Origin: Rhyzopertha dominica
Taxonomy: Eukaryota; Arthropoda; Insecta; Coleoptera; Bostrichidae
Direction: 5' to 3'
Length of the DNA stretch: 64,000 bases
Assembly (NCBI GenBank): GCA_025024175.1
Contig: QCXZ01000042.1
Span: 9,379,501 to 9,443,500, forward strand
Part shown: positions 22,424-36,212 of the stretch, one piece after another
Layout of the letters: the number at the start of each line of letters is the position of its first letter
Position numbering within the stretch: position 1 is the first letter of the stretch
Notes under the pieces: generated by a model
The model's input: only the letters and a program-made list of their open reading frames with translations
Databases searched by the model: none
Told to the model about the DNA's origin: nothing
Position numbers and translations under genes: made by a program

Positions 22424-25400
22424 TAAGATATGTGCTCATGGCAAAAAAAGAGACTTCTCTCTGGACTTTCACTTGACCTGGTCTGTACCTGTTTAAAGTG
22501 ATGTGAACACATAACCCAAATTAGAGTTTGACAACATCTTATATAATTTCTTTGCGGTAGGCTTCAATACATTTTGATTTATTACAAGAGTTTCTTAATT
22601 TGGATAATTTTGTATTTTTGATAATAGAGAGCCAGCCTGTATTGTAAGAAAAAGTCATCACACAAGTGATATAGACCTCTTTATTGTAGAGTAATTTAAC
22701 ATATACCGTGTTTCCTTTCATCAAGGGACTAAGTATAAAATGCAAATCAGTCACGGTGTTCTTCAGCTGGCTACCATGTGTATTCTATTTCCCCGCATAC
22801 GCCGTACCTCATTTTGCTCGACTTCGCCCGAAATTCGACCCACCCCAACGTGAATTAGTAAAAACAAAACTTTATTATCTCGAGGACAGAACAAACAACG
22901 ACTTTCGAAAAACTTCCTACGTTTCCCGGTTAATTCGATTCGCCCCGGCTCGAGTTGTGCGTATATAACAGAAACAGAAAACCCAGGAAGATAAATAACA
23001 ATTTAACGAGCTCGTTCGCATTCCTCCGTCCCTGCATACAAATAGGATTTGGTTGTTATTGTAGGGTGTAGACGTTCGCCGGCGGCTTTGCTATTCAATA
23101 AGTACTGGCATGAAGTGCGAACCATAAAAGGTGCCAATGGTGAGAACGGGCGCCACCTTGGATCCTGGAGCTCGTTATTTCAATTCGCAGGATACATTTG
23201 CACGTGCTAACGGTCCGCGGTTCGGTTCTAAGAGGCCATTAGAATTGATGGGATCCTATGTCTCTTTGATGCCGCCTGCAAGAGTAACTTACGGAGACAA
23301 CGTGGAACACTTGCAGTGACATGGTTCCAATCAAACTGGACGGTCTAGTGAAGTCTGTTAACCGTTGGTTCAAATAGGAAATACATGTCAAAGCAATAGC
23401 TTCGACCACGACACGGGCGGGAATGATAGGTTCAAGTATAGTCGTCCAGACGAAATAGTGAATTTTAACTTTAATTCTAAATCTCGACAACAATGCGTGA
23501 GGGACATGGGAGTTCTGTTTTGAAGAGGAAAACCAAACAAGGAATCCTTAATTTGCACTTTATTGTCGACTAATCGCAGTTTGTCCTACTACACATTGTT
23601 GGTAAGATTTATACGTAAAGTCAAAATAGTGGAGACTTAAAGTCACCGAGTACCGCAAATCATAGTGACTTCGAAAGAGAGGGTGAAATACTTTTTTGTT
23701 ACCCAATATGGCTGATAACTTAAATGTCAACCAGCTGGCCTGAAATTTTCTTTGTGAAGTGGTGTGATATATTCTTGTAGGAACAATATTCGCTAGAAAG
23801 GAGTAATAATAAATACAATGCAGGTGTAAATAATATAAACAGGAGGAAAATCCTATTCTATACTGTTCAGGGTGTAACAGATTGTAGGCTCACTTTTTTG
23901 CAAAACAGCAAAGCAGGAACGTCCTGTGGAGTATAATTCAACAAAGATACAAATAATAAATGTTTATAAGATATAGGTACTTAAGTAATTAATAAAGTAT
24001 TTACTCCATGAATAACTTTCGTGGATTTTCTGCAAGGTGACTTAAAACATCTTCTGTGAAATAAAGGCCCAAATTATTTATATGTTTTCTGTGTACACTG
24101 ATCATAGAAAGCCCCTTTATTACTAATTTCGTTATTGATGAACTCAGGTGTGGCGAAATCAGTTGCATCGCCCTCGCGCTTAACAAAAAATACATTTTAT
24201 TTGGAAGAATAAAGATCCGTGATCCACATAAGGTATAATGATATCATACAAAGTGCCAAAGAAACACAAATTTCACCTTATAAGTTCTACTAATAGGAGC
24301 ACGATTTCTGATTCAGTATTAACACATATCAAAGACTAATGCATTAACCGAAGCGCTTTTAGTACAGTTTCTACTTCTCACACCAGAAGCTTTAGAAATT
24401 TAAGCTGGGAGTTCATATGTATAGGTGCTAAAGATACAATTGTAGTAATTTTTACTCCCCAGGGAAAGAGACTCGATCGATAACTAACATTATTAAAACT
24501 CAGAATGACAAATGCCTCAGCATTATGCGTCAAGCCAACCTTCTTAGATCGCCACTGCATTGCTTTCAAAAATTAACCGACTACTTAATATTTAAACCAA
24601 ATTAAGCTTCATTTAAATAAGCTGAAATATACTTAATTGAATTTTTAACAGCACACCGGATTTTAATTCGTGCTGATAATGCTTTTACCGTATTCGTAAA
24701 ACTTATATTAAAAAAATTGACTTTCATAAACGAGAGTTAGGATGGATTTTGTTTTTTTTTTATTAATTGTTAAAATGTAATGTGAGTTTTTGGTTCAAAA
24801 GTTAGAGTTCATCACCGAATATATGACAGATTCTGATGTGATTCCATATAACAGTAATTAGTTGAACAATCATTATAGGAAAAGGTAGAAGTGCTGAACT
24901 TAAGCAGAAATCGTGTTATGACCAAGATAGTCTTTTAAAGCTATATCCGCCCTAAGACAACGATACGTAACAACAAGATTGTTGCAGTTACAGCTTCAAA
25001 ACGCACATAGCATCGATTAAGCTTGGAAACCATTTGACAACGACTTATTAGAGAGGTTCATTTGCAAGGATCAAATATGAATTCTGGATGAAAATTGTGA
25101 AATACACTTGCCTATAAGTTTTACTGTATTTACAATTTTGTAAATAAGACAAAAAGTTTTAGGTGTACGCACATAATTAACCAGCTAAATATATGGGAAA
25201 TTGGAAGGGCCCAGATTTGGCTACCCAGGTCCAGGGGGGGCAGCTGCCCCCTCCTGCCCATGAATATATGAGTGCAGAATGAGTAGACTTCTGCAGGTAT
25301 AGATGATATAGAATCACGGAAAAATGACATGGACTCATATTTGGCCATTTCAACTGAGACTAGAAATTCCACTAACGCACGAACTCCTCCCAACAAGCAC

Positions 25401-25810
25401 AGCAACTGATTGACAATTTATAAAAGGCCTTACGGGAATGAAAACAAGATAATAGAAAATATTAAGAAAAATAGATTTTCGTTACAATAAATATGTTATT
25501 ATAGAACATCATTATCCTAAACTGATGGCGTCGCGACACGATATACAAAAGTGTCGGAACATTATGTAAACTGCAGAATTTATCATCAGTTGAAAAATGT
25601 GTTTTGAAAAAGAATTTTTTCTTGATCAGAGTTTTTTCTAAGGATCCTCTTTATAGATAACAACTACTGATGTGTACATTATATTGCTATACCTTGCACT
25701 GTAAATGAACTAAAGCTACCAATTATTTTATTTGATCTAAAAATAATAATAAGTAATGATGATAGTCAGTAGAAGAATAAACGATAGATAATTGTTGGAT
25801 GTATATTAAA
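22424..25810. other. No gene recognised; G/C-run palindrome at about 25227-25255
   Basis: Moderately GC-rich sequence at 22750-23330 has open frames, but none resembles a known protein. Near 25230 a run of eight Gs leads into GGGGCAGCTGCCCC, a 14-bp perfect palindrome. It could be a transposon end, but I cannot assign it. Otherwise nothing is supported. Confidence 0.35.
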
Positions 25811-26810
25811 TATTTTCTTGGGAAAACGGCAAGGGTGTTAGGGCTAAATTAAGAAACGGATTTTTTAACTTTGTCTATATTTCGAACCAAAATCGGCTCT
25901 TGTCAGGACACTAAAATTAAATACATAACAGGCACTTTTTATAATTAAACTTCTTAACACTTACTGTTAACTCCAAATATTAAAGGAAACAAAACGACGA
26001 AAACATGTAACTTTGTAAAAGAATAAACTATTACAGAATGCCGTATGGCAAAACTGAATAAATTATTAAAAGGTGTCCAACCGTGAAATTGACAAAACTG
26101 ACAAAATTTTTCGACATAATCAAGGATAGAGTTGTTGAACAAGCTTAAAATTCATGAGCGATTTATCAAATATAAATATTATTTAAAAATTCTATATATA
26201 AATTTTAAGTTGTATTACTTCTTCTTAGTTTAACACTGTCAATTTGAAGAAGTTGGCAATAAATAGAACTAAGATTTTGTATATCAGACCTTTTGTTAAT
26301 ACAACAAAATTCCAATTCTATTAACAAAAGGTCAGATATACAAAATCTTAGTTCTATTTATTGCCAACTTCTTCAAATTGACAGTGTTAAACTAAGAAGA
26401 AGTAATACAACTTAAAATTTATATATAGAATTTTTAAATAATATTTATATTTGATAAATCGCTCATGTATTTTAAGCTTGTTCAACAACTCTATCCTTGA
26501 TTATGTCGAAAAATTTTGTCAGTTTTGTCAATTTCACGGTTGGACACCTTTTAATTATTTATTCAGTTTTGCCATACGGCATTCTGTAATAGTTTATTCT
26601 TTTACAAAGTTACATGTTTTCGTCGTTTTGTTTCCTTTAATATTTGGAGTTAACAGTAAGTGTTAAGAAGTTTAATTATAAAAAGTGCCTGTTATGTATT
26701 TAATTTTAGTGTCCTGACGAAGAGCCGATTTTGGTTCGAAATATAGACAAAGTTAAAAAATCCGTTTCTTAATTTAGCCCTAACACCCTTGCCGTTTTCC
26801 CAAGAAAATA
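25811..26810. mobile_element. 1000-bp near-perfect palindrome (fold-back element)
   Basis: 25811 (TATTTTCTTGGG) to about 26301 is the reverse complement of about 26320 to 26810 (CCCAAGAAAATA), with an 18-bp central spacer and only a few mismatches. Each arm carries the same roughly 60-codon open frame of unknown meaning (25954-26142 minus; 26451-26666 plus). The arms contain CTGACGA...GAAA on the plus strand at 26714-26741 (a mutated CTGACAA in the left arm), resembling the hammerhead-bearing ends of Penelope-like elements. No clear target duplication was seen. Transcripts of either strand would fold into a very long hairpin. Confidence 0.88.
26714..26741 (+). ncRNA. Hammerhead-type ribozyme core motif
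   Basis: CTGACGA is followed by a potential 5-bp helix (GAGCC with GGTTC around a short loop) and then GAAA, matching the CUGANGA-helix II-GAAA order. Helix III would be very short (GAAAUAU), as reported for Penelope-type hammerheads. Activity is not shown. The left-arm counterpart (25880-25906, minus) has the invariant G changed to A. Confidence 0.45.
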
Positions 26811-28263
26811 GTCAATAGAAGTTATATTCTATAAATTTTAATCTATATAAGTAATAAATAATACATAATAAGTAACAATAAAACCCAAAGCTAACTAAAT
26901 GATAAGTTCTTAAGAAAATGACCATCATTACAAACCCAAAATTTAATATACATATAACGTGTAAGGTTTTCCAATTAGAAGAGGCCATACTTTCAGAATT
27001 CTATTTTTTCTTCTTTTAATCCCAAACTGACGGAAAATAAAAAAAAAGGATTCTTCAGCACAATGGATTCAAATTTGGTGCCATGTTTGCGACGCAATAT
27101 GGTGGTCATTTGCGGTACTTTATATATCTAGCGAATTAAGCGGTGACATTGCATCATCGCCTCTGTCGACTTGATACATTTTTACAGTTGTCAGCTAAAA
27201 ACTGCGTATTTACACATGACAGATGATTAAAAGAATAAAATGGGGAATGAAAGCGCTGTTTATGACGGCTGCTTATTTGTAGAATAGGGTAATATAGCTG
27301 GATATTCATTGTTACGGTTAAGCTGATTCAGGTCGGAAAAGTTAACGGAAAAACCTATGATTTGGAAGATCTAGAGTCCAATACCAAAAGCTTTATCAAG
27401 GTACCAGAAGATCTATCTATTACTGAATTGTTGCTACTTCTACTATTAATGGAGTTCTTGCATATTAAATTTGTCTCTAATTATCATCTGGAATGTCACT
27501 CATTAAAAAGCTAGTTCTGTATCCAACTCTCCCAGCGGTGCTATCGACGCTGTCGTCGTAAAGTCGCTAGATAAGATTAGGTAGCGCAACCATCCGCCAT
27601 GTTTGGGATTTTTCATTTCGGCAAATTCAAAAGTTGTCAGTATTTCTAGAGGTTGCAAATAATTTATAGAAGCTAATCTACGTTTATCATTGGGAGAGGT
27701 ATTGATTAAAAATGAATGATTAAAACACTGAAAAGTTATGATGAAGTAAGCACATTGTCATTATTTTCGATGTTAATTAAAATATTACTTAAACTTAACC
27801 CTCAATCGTCGTAGTCGGCTTAATTTNGTGAAGCCAAAANATAACTTCGGGAAGATAATTTACAATACCTCAATCAAAGTTCTCCAGTTTTGTGAATTTT
27901 AAGCTACTTTTTCTTTCCGACATTTCTACGCATTAATCTCTGTCATTGCATGCTACCATTACGTTTAACAAGATGTATACAACATTCTCATCAAATTGTA
28001 CTAACCTCCTTGACCTAGACTTTTCTATATTATTATAACGAAGCAATAAACTGATGATATACTTGGTGGAATCATCGACTGATGAGCCAATGGCTTGCAC
28101 CGTTTTTTGTATTAAATTGCTGCTCAAGAACAGAAACTGAAGTAGTATATTATTGCCGTTGGGATAGCTGATTGTTTGGTAGCGTGTACTGAAATCAATA
28201 GCATTAACCAAGCAATTTATTTAATATTTATTTAATAGGTATGATGCATACTCATTTCGCTTT
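26811..28263. other. No gene recognised
   Basis: AT-rich sequence with Ns at 27827 and 27839. No supported feature. Confidence 0.4.
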
Positions 28264-28482
28264 CTATACTCCGATCACCGAACAGATGGAGTGATCGTGA
28301 TGCGTAATCTTCATGTAATTTTTAAACCATAATCATTTCATAATTTTTTTGTTAATTGTTCAGTAGTCAAAAATCTGTTGTAAAGATTAAGTCGGACTTG
28401 AATAAACAGCATCAAATCCGATAACGTCTAAGATGCATACAATTCAGGTGATCACTCCATCTATTCGGTGATCGGGGTATAG
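28264..28482. mobile_element. MITE-like element with TIRs of about 32 bp
   Basis: The left end CTATACTCCGATCACCGAAC is mirrored by the right end GTGATCGGGGTATAG. The TIRs also share AGATGGAGTGATC with GATCACTCCATCT. Total length is 219 bp with no coding capacity. The target duplication is unclear. Confidence 0.7.
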
Positions 28483-29544
28483 TTATACATCATTTCAGCG
28501 AACGGTTGTTTCGCTTCACGTTAGGACTACTATTCAGCAGGCGCAAAGGTCCTTAAAATTTCAGTGTTCGTATCGTAATTATCCCTTCAGCTTAAAAAGT
28601 AGGTAAGGTCGTTGTCCCACAACTTTTTAAAAACTGAAAGATTGATGGTCCTTTTTCTAATTTAATCCCTCGAGAATCGCAGAAATATTCCTAACAATGC
28701 GCGATTCCGCTGTGACAGCCGATGAAATATGGCGATCTAATATAGTGCGGGCCGCGTCCGGGGTCATAGTCTGTCATGTTTGACGAACGATTCTTAATAT
28801 AACTTGATTACACGGGGGTGAGAACGCACGCGCCCCCTCACGGTGGCACACCGGGACGCCCTTCACGCCATCTCCTTAATCGGCATCATCCATTTCGTTC
28901 GGTCAGGTTTATGACTTGTTTTTGGACACGACGCGGTATTTCATCGCACGAAGCACGATTAGTTCGTCCACAGCTAACATTTTAGATGAATATTAGTCAT
29001 AGATATATTGAATAATTTATTTACATAATCTTTCCACGTCAAGAGATTCATAATGAACTATTTTTCATAGTTCATAGTTCACAGAATGCAACAAAAATAC
29101 ATGTCCAAGGATTGAGCCCTAGAAGGCGCTGTTCCTGCACGCTACTCCTCGGATACCATTTTTTTTTAACAAACAGCATGTCCTACAATAATAAGGCGAT
29201 CCAATCACAAGCCACACTGCTCACTTAAAATGTTGAATCAATTTAAACTAGGAACCGCAAAAATCTTCACAATAAGAAACTATAGTCAATGCGATTCTTT
29301 GATAAACCAAATAAGAACTTAGCAATTAATACTACTACTAATACGCGATTCTAATTAAACATAGCTAAATCTGGCTAGTAAAATATCGTAAACGCAACCT
29401 CGATAAGGGTTAATATTAATATTAACGAAAGAAGTTTTAAAAATCCAACTGGGATATGACTAAAGAGAAAAGGATAGCGTAGACATTACGAAAGTCCCTG
29501 CAATTTCTGTAAATAAAACCTAATTTTTTTTGTAACTTTTGCCC
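28483..29544. other. No gene recognised; GC-rich island at 28690-28960
   Basis: A GC- and CpG-richer island without long open frames sits in an AT-rich background and could be a conserved non-coding element. The rest holds nothing I can support. Confidence 0.4.
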
Positions 29545-30120
29545 ACAATATTGCTATTTATCATCAAAAAGTACACCTAAATCTTTATGACTTGATATCC
29601 TACCGATAGCCACATTACTAACATGATGCAGATATATCGTTGGATTTAGTTTGCAACTAATGGACATAACACTAGAAAGATTCAAATTATATTTGTTGAT
29701 AGCATAAGACTTCGAAACCATATCCAGATCATTCTGCAAACACAACAAATCCTCTGCTGTGTCTATCCGATAGAATATCTTTAGGTCGTCTCGCACAGAA
29801 TGCTTGTAATATCGTTAATATAGAGAAGAAGAAGCAGTGGACCAAGATTTGATCCCTGAGGCACACCGGATGTAGAAATATATGAAGTCGAGACATTTTG
29901 CATTTCAAACTAAGTTGACAATTTTGCAGATATGAGCGAAGAATAAAAGCTATACCACTCCATCTTACTTAACAGAACTAAATAGCCAACTTGATCGAAT
30001 TCTTTTTTGAAATATGACATCAACTGGTCCTTTAAAGCAATTAGGTGCAGTCTACCTTTTGCGCATAAAACCCTGCTGAAATTGTGCTCTTGACTCTTTC
30101 ATACTGTTATTATAAAAGCA
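29545..30120 (-). mobile_element. Jockey/CR1-like LINE reverse transcriptase fragment, decayed
   Basis: Minus-strand pieces in order are QLMSYFKKEFDQVGYLVLLS, SGVPQGSNLGPLLLLLYIND, and in another frame RDDLKIFYRIDTAEDLL in place of the YADD box region, then NLSSVMSISCKLNPTIY and ISSHKDLGVLFDDK. These are the fingers, palm and following motifs of a non-LTR reverse transcriptase. Frameshifts and stops separate them. Confidence 0.8.
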
Positions 30121-30424
30121 CTTTATATATTTTTGAAGTCGCAAAGAAAATTTAAAACGGCCTATAATTATAAATATTATTTATGTCACACTTTTTAAAC
30201 ATTGGACATACAAAGAATCACTTCCGGAAATCTGGAATAGTAGACGTCTTTAGGATAAGATTGAGAGGATATGAAAGCGGTGTGGAAAAAATACCACCAT
30301 AATCCTTTATAAGGAAATAGGAGTAAGCAACCTTCAACGTTTTAAAAACATCATCTTCAGAAACATGTGAAACAGAAACAACGTTAGAAAATGAAACATT
30401 GGGTTCAGAAACTATAGTATATTT

Positions 30425-31085
30425 AGCCCAATATAAACCTTTCGGGAAATTGTAGCAAAACCATTTACTTTTCTCGTGGGATTCTCTGGCACATCTACAA
30501 GGACATTCAAGCTACTTTCCTCACTCGTAGCAACCTTTTAACGTCCTGGTTTTTGATGATTTATAGCACCGTCGGTTTCGTCAAAACGTTGCAATGTTTT
30601 ATTAACTGTTGATCTGGCAATTGGATCACGATCTTCATGAATTGCATTGTAAAGTGCAACTTTGTCTTGTATCTCCAAACCAATAATCATCAAAATTTAG
30701 ATGCGATCGTTTTCAGTTAACTGTGGCATTGGGATTGCAAAAACAAAGTGAATGAAGAAAATCACGTCTCGAGGAAAATGGAAACACCTGGAGTTTTTAT
30801 TTTTACTTAGCGATAATGAATATGGTTTTTAGCAAGGCCCAAGTTTGTTATCACACTTTTCTCAACTCAGAAGCAATGAATTGTACAAGTGTACATTTTT
30901 GAAACATGTCCTTTTCAATGATGTGCCTTTTGACCCTCCTTGCCATTTAAAAAATGCAACTTGCGTCCATATCTCGGAAACGAGAGCTGGCACGGAGTTA
31001 AAAAAATCCAGAAAATGCATTTTAATTACCCATAGGCTCATGCACAATTTGAGAAAAATCGGTCTAACAGAACCTGAATAATCCT
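30425..31085 (-). pseudogene. IS630/mariner-like transposase N-terminal remnant
   Basis: A minus-strand frame from 30729 starts MPQLTENDRI, has a stop, and continues ILMIIGLEIQDKVALYNAIH then RSTVNKTLQRFDETDGAINH and, after another stop, EESSLNVLVDVPENPTRK. This is the N-terminal helix-turn-helix (DUF4817-like) of a transposase family common in insects. The sequence to about 31085 looks like the untranslated part of the same element. The catalytic domain is missing. Confidence 0.6.
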
Positions 31086-31374
31086 GCTGGTTCCATACTT
31101 TGTATCTAAACTATGTGTGTACGAAATTAAGCTTTTCAAAACCTTAAAGCTATTGAAGGATGACAGTTGCAAGAATAATAACATTGCTCGTTTATTTTAT
31201 ATCCTCTACAAGTCAGTAATTACTATTACAAGAACAAAATTTTTAGATAAATGGAGGCAGAGCACATTCTTTTGAGTCAGTTAAGAATCACTTCATAAAC
31301 ATTTGTTAAGTCGTAGTAAGAGGTTAAAAGAAATTTTGTATTGAAGCATAATGCTGTATTAATGTATTATACAG

Positions 31375-33116
31375 GGCGCTCATGAAATTTATGGATTAAA
31401 TCAATTTGCCGGCTCCCAGGAAACGTATACTTGTCATCTGTCGACTTTTGAATTATTTGATATATTTTAATATGAGAAAACGCCTGGGAGTGTGTATTTT
31501 CAACATATTCTGTAGTGTTTTCTGGGATAATGAACTTTAAGGTTGCAGAAAGCTTACATTTCAGAGCTGTGGAGTGGCATTGATCTGCAACCTTCAAAAC
31601 TACTGTCGCCGTGCATATTGTAGCTTGGCAGCATTTACAAAAAGGCGGCACATAGAATTCAAAAATCAACGCCGAACTGTACTTAAGCAAACGCATTGCT
31701 GACATACGCAAAGCGTTAGGATAACAAGCTTATTTCTTCCTAGGAAAGAGATCAGCTCGAGGAAGTGGGTTGCATTCCTCGTATTCCTTGCAGGAACGGG
31801 AAGTGTATTCGTTTCCGCTTCGTACGCACGCCATTACACGTTTTCACTGTTACTGGCGGGCCTGAGCCCCGGAAGCCATTCCGGAGCTCCTTAAGTTGGC
31901 AGGCGTCGCCAAAGTTGCCATAACATAATCCCGGCATCGTCGTCGCCCTACCGTCCCCGGCACCAGAAAAAGACAAAGCTACACTTTTCATGAAATTACA
32001 AAACATTAAGCCCATTTAAAACCTTCCAATCTCCTTAAATTATATTACGGAAACAAGCTTTAGGAAAATCGCTAATCCCGCATCGCGAACCCATGCAGAT
32101 TCGTCGGGAAATCTCGAAAATTAATGTCGCCGATTTCTCAGGGAGACAGTTTGCCGAACAGCCGAGAGGGGCGCATACGTCTACGCGGAATCCCGACAAC
32201 TTGGCGAACTGATATTATTTCCCAGAGCAAGTGCAATTACATGCAGGCTTGATGGGCGTCATTTTTTAGCTCGCAGGTACACATTCCGATTTATTCGCAG
32301 TCGAACTTCTTGACTTCTCCTTGAATTATTCATTTCTCTGCGCTGCAAGGTTCGTGATTTGCCGACAAAGGATAACGACTCGTGGAACTGGACCTTTTGA
32401 TATTGATATTCGGGCAAATAAGCTATTGAACTATTAAAAGTAGGTACATCTTAAAGGACTAAAAACAGTTGTGCCCAGAGAGCGCTCTTTTCAAACCGCG
32501 ACTTCTTTTCTAGTAAAGATAGATACTAGACGATACTAGATATATAATAATACCGTGGACTGATGTAGCAGCCAGTTAAATTAAGTTGTAAAAATGTGGG
32601 AAATATACAGACTTAGTACAAGATTCCGAAATTCTTAAAATACTTCACTATTTGAAAATCACTTGTTTCGAATATTGGGGAGGTTACCACTCTAAGCCAA
32701 GAATTTATTCAGATAGTATTCACAAGAATATACTGCACAAAATAATAAAACAACAACCGAATACACCGCCTTCTAAAGCAATTAAAATTTTATTCACTTT
32801 ACTATAAATGCTCAAATCGCGCTCAATCTGCAACCTGATAGTGATACAAAATTTCGATATAATGTCTTAGTAAATTCTACACCATACATGGATTTATTTC
32901 TTCGGATATTCTTTCTAAGTTTTTTAGTTTTTGTAGGGCGGTTTTTCAATATTTGACATTTTAAGTGATCACACTGAATGCACTGGCACAATACTATTTC
33001 TTAACAAATTCATACAAACGTCTTTCTGTGCCGCCTTTTTATAACTGCTGCCAAGCTACAATATGCACGGCAATCACTGAACATCAATAAGCATAGTACT
33101 GAAGGTTGCAGATCAA
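31375..33116. repeat. Repeat sequence with an inverted partner copy
   Basis: 31580-31652 and 33028-33115 are inverted copies sharing TGCCAAGCTACAATATGCAC (and its complement) and GAAGGTTGCAGATCAA; the right copy has about 20 extra bases. The stretch starting at 31375 (ACAGGGCGCTCATGAAATTT) looks like a Tc1/mariner-type terminus. The interval includes a GC-rich island at 31740-32300 without recognised coding. Confidence 0.5.
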
Positions 33117-33189
33117 GTTACAGTCAGAAATTCATTCAAGCAAAACGTTATTTTATTGGAAAATACTATTTGCTTTGCTAAATTAAGGT

Positions 33190-33514
33190 GCTCTTTGATC
33201 TGTCATCTTTTCGGTAAAGTATAGCCTTCGATCTTGGTCATCTTCAAGACGGGTGCCCATTTTCTTCAACTGTTAACAAGAACAAGACAGTTGTTGTTCT
33301 TAGACGCCTACTTCTAGGTAAATCCTTTACTCGACGAAACACTTCGTATTACTGAATGACCCCCTCCCCCTACTCACTGTGCTTTTACTAATTTGTTGAT
33401 GCGGATAAACAGTATTAAATAAGGTATGGACATCTTCAAAAGAACGTTGACGGTTACTATATTCACGCATCATCAAAATATTAATCCGCTCAGATTCTGT
33501 AAGCTTTCTTGCCA
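33190..33514 (-). pseudogene. IS630/mariner-like transposase N-terminal remnant
   Basis: The minus-strand frame from ATG at 33514 reads MARKLTESERINILMMREYS, then a spacer and ISKSTVSR, the DUF4817-type helix-turn-helix start of insect transposases. It is then broken by frameshifts, but pieces such as VKDLPRS and RRLRTTT can be followed. It belongs to the same broad family as the remnant at 30425-30729 but is not identical. Confidence 0.6.
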
Positions 33515-35200
33515 TCTTTGAAGTTTTTAATGACTTCTGATAACAATTTAACAGGTTAAATTGCCATGCCATTGTTTTCAAAGGGATCCTTACTTTACGT
33601 TTTCGGCAGTTACCTTTGAATTTTTTATTATTTTTCTGTGCACAGAAAGTATGTTGATATTATATCAGTATAGCTTTTATTCTGTGTACAAAAAACAACG
33701 CAAAATTATACAAAATGTTTTATAAAGGAACAACAAACTGGGTGGCATTATTTTCAGCTAAAACGGAAGTGATAAAAAATAAATATATCACTTTTACATT
33801 CTTTATTTTTCACTGTACATCCATATCAAATTTCAAAAGAATTGCTTTTAAAATAGCAAAGTATTTTAGAGGTTCTAAATTTAAAACGTCACAATAGCGG
33901 TCAAGATTCTGGATATGAAAGTAGGCGTTTTACGACAATCTGAAATTATCGATTTACGATCTAGATGGATTAGATCTATAATTAGAATCGAACATTCAGA
34001 TTTCAAGGCAGAAAACAACTGAATCACTATAACATTATTTTTGATCGTTTGTTCAGCAGTTTCATTGAAAAGCAGGCAATTCAGTTCCAGTGCTTATTCA
34101 ATGCCTTTGTCGATGCACAAAACATGTTGTTACGGCTCTGATATCTGTACAAATAAAAATTATTTCCTTAGAAACCGTAGCTTAAGAACATCGTATCTCG
34201 CAGTATGTCTGCGGTACGTTTTCTTTTTTATTTGTGCACTACTCTCTTTTTGACTGATTGCCAACATTCTATTTAAGTCGGCCGCACTTGGGCTTAGTCT
34301 GTTTACATTTCAGAATATAATAACTTGAGAAGGTTGTTTGCGGTACGTCGCGGTGAGGAAACAAATCCATGGTTTGGAATATTTTAGAAAATAACTGGTG
34401 CTATACTGCTCCAAGAAATTAACACAGTACTTAATAATATTCTAACATAATTACGGCTTGTTTAACCAAACAAATATTTTTTCGGATTTTATCAGAATGG
34501 AACTTTAAACAGCATACCTATATTCTTTGTTTTTTTTTTAAATTCCCGAAACTTCTTGTTAAATAACTTGACTTTTAGTGCAGTTAGTGCTTGATTTCTT
34601 GCTAAAAATTACAGTTTATTAGTGGTGCGTTAATATTTTGGAGTAGTGTATTTCTAACAGGTCACTTAATACCTAATAAATGCCTCTGTGCTATACTGAG
34701 AGCTAAACCATAAAAGTAGAACAGGTTTACGACAAAAAGTGGGTATTTCATTATTTTGTTAAGACTAGAAATGCTTATGACAAAAAATACTAAACGCACG
34801 CATGAACTTGTGCGACTGAAATTATGGGACACGTATGTTGTGCTGCAAACGTATGCCCAGCCCTATTGCATCACGACCGGCAAGTGAACATTTAAGTAAA
34901 ATATAGTCTTATAATTCTGAAATTGCAATGGGCTCACGCAAGGACCTAATTTATCTGGATTCAGCCAACAGCTGCTTCTAAAACCAACTAAAATCCTGTT
35001 ATATAACTTGGAAAATTCCTAGTACCTTTACCCACATTTATAGAAATAAAATGATTCAATTGGGTATTTGCCATGTATTTATATTTTATTAAATTGCATA
35101 TTAATAGGTAGCATCTAATCCACAAAACAGCTGTGACAGCTTATAAATTCCAAAAAATGGATCGTAAGGTGTATTTTTAATATTAAAAATGTGAATATTT
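33515..35200. other. No gene recognised
   Basis: AT-rich sequence with short chance open frames only. Confidence 0.4.
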
Positions 35201-36212
35201 AAAGGGACCGCCAAAACGCGAATATATTGGCCGTGACGTCAGGTGTCTTGTAAATGGCCGCTTGTTTACATCTGGCGTCAGCGCGTCATGCGTCAGCCTC
35301 AGCACGTCAATTTATCAGTTTGTTGTTTGCGTTCATTTTGTGACAAGCGAATTAAAATATGCCAAGAAAAAGTGAAATACTTATGAGATATGACTTCTGA
35401 AGGCATGTTCATTGTTATGGAATTTGTGTACAGCGGCGAGCGGTTCAACGAGGCGGAGATGAGGAACGTAAAAGCAACACCATAGGTGAACTTTTTATTA
35501 AATTAACGTAGCATTGATAATTTGATCACAGTGGGTTATTGGGCACATACTATTTGTAAACATAAAAATGTAAGAATCAAAAGTGTACCCTAAACTTGAC
35601 ATCAGAATAAATATAAATTGCCATTTATTTTCGGGGCTGTTGCGGCTCGTTTCCGGTCTGGCTAACAGTCGAATATATGGGAAACAAACGTCTTTCTTTA
35701 TTATAACATTTCCCTCTATCAACTTAAAACACATATAATTTTCCGCATCCTCTTTAAGCTATAACAAAATGGAAACTGAATGGTAAACACCTATAACCCC
35801 AAAAAGAATAATAAAACTTACATTAAGATTTAAGATGATCTTCAAAACAGAAAAACAATCTTTGCGATTTCGGCATATCACGTCTAGGGGCCTTAAACAA
35901 CTTTTTCATACGTTGATAATCTCGAGGACCGGTTACAAAAATATTTTGTTAGCTGTACTGACTGAAGTACTTTTATAACCATGTACAAAACAACACTTGT
36001 TTTGTTTTCCATACAAAATTGATGCTTGTAAAACTACACAAATCACTTTTTGGTGCGATCACTTACACCGTCCTTTCAATAAACATCACACAAAAGCTTT
36101 TCTATACAAGAATGATACTACACCATTAAACAGCACGCTCCTCGGTAATGTTTACATGACACTTGACGTCACGAGTTGAATAACCTTGGATAGAAGCGTT
36201 TTGGCGGCGACT
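35201..36212 (-). mobile_element. TIR-bounded element with THAP-domain pseudogene
   Basis: The left end (35203 on: GACCGCCAAAACGCG) and right end (CGCTTTTGGCGGC-type, complementing CGCCAAAACGC) are inverted. Further in, GTGACGTCAGGTGTCTTGTAA is mirrored at 36150-36175. About 1 kb lies between the ends and contains a minus-strand THAP domain gene remnant. The TIR with a THAP domain suggests a P-element-like or related DNA transposon. Target duplications were not identified. Confidence 0.6.
35498..36020 (-). pseudogene. THAP-domain protein remnant, two exons
   Basis: Minus-strand exon 1 encodes KCCFVHGYKSTSVSTANKIF and, one base out of frame, VTGPRDYQRMKKLFKAPRRD then LFFCFEDHLK, which follows the C2-CH THAP zinc-finger pattern. 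The C of the usual CxxxGC is replaced by Y. An intron with donor gtaagt near 35827 and an acceptor ending TTATAG near 35764 leads to exon 2, EDAENYMCFKLIEGNVIIKK, then CFPYIRLL, the continuation typical of insect THAP proteins. The frameshift lies in a T-run near 35940. No transposase catalytic domain is seen. Confidence 0.6.
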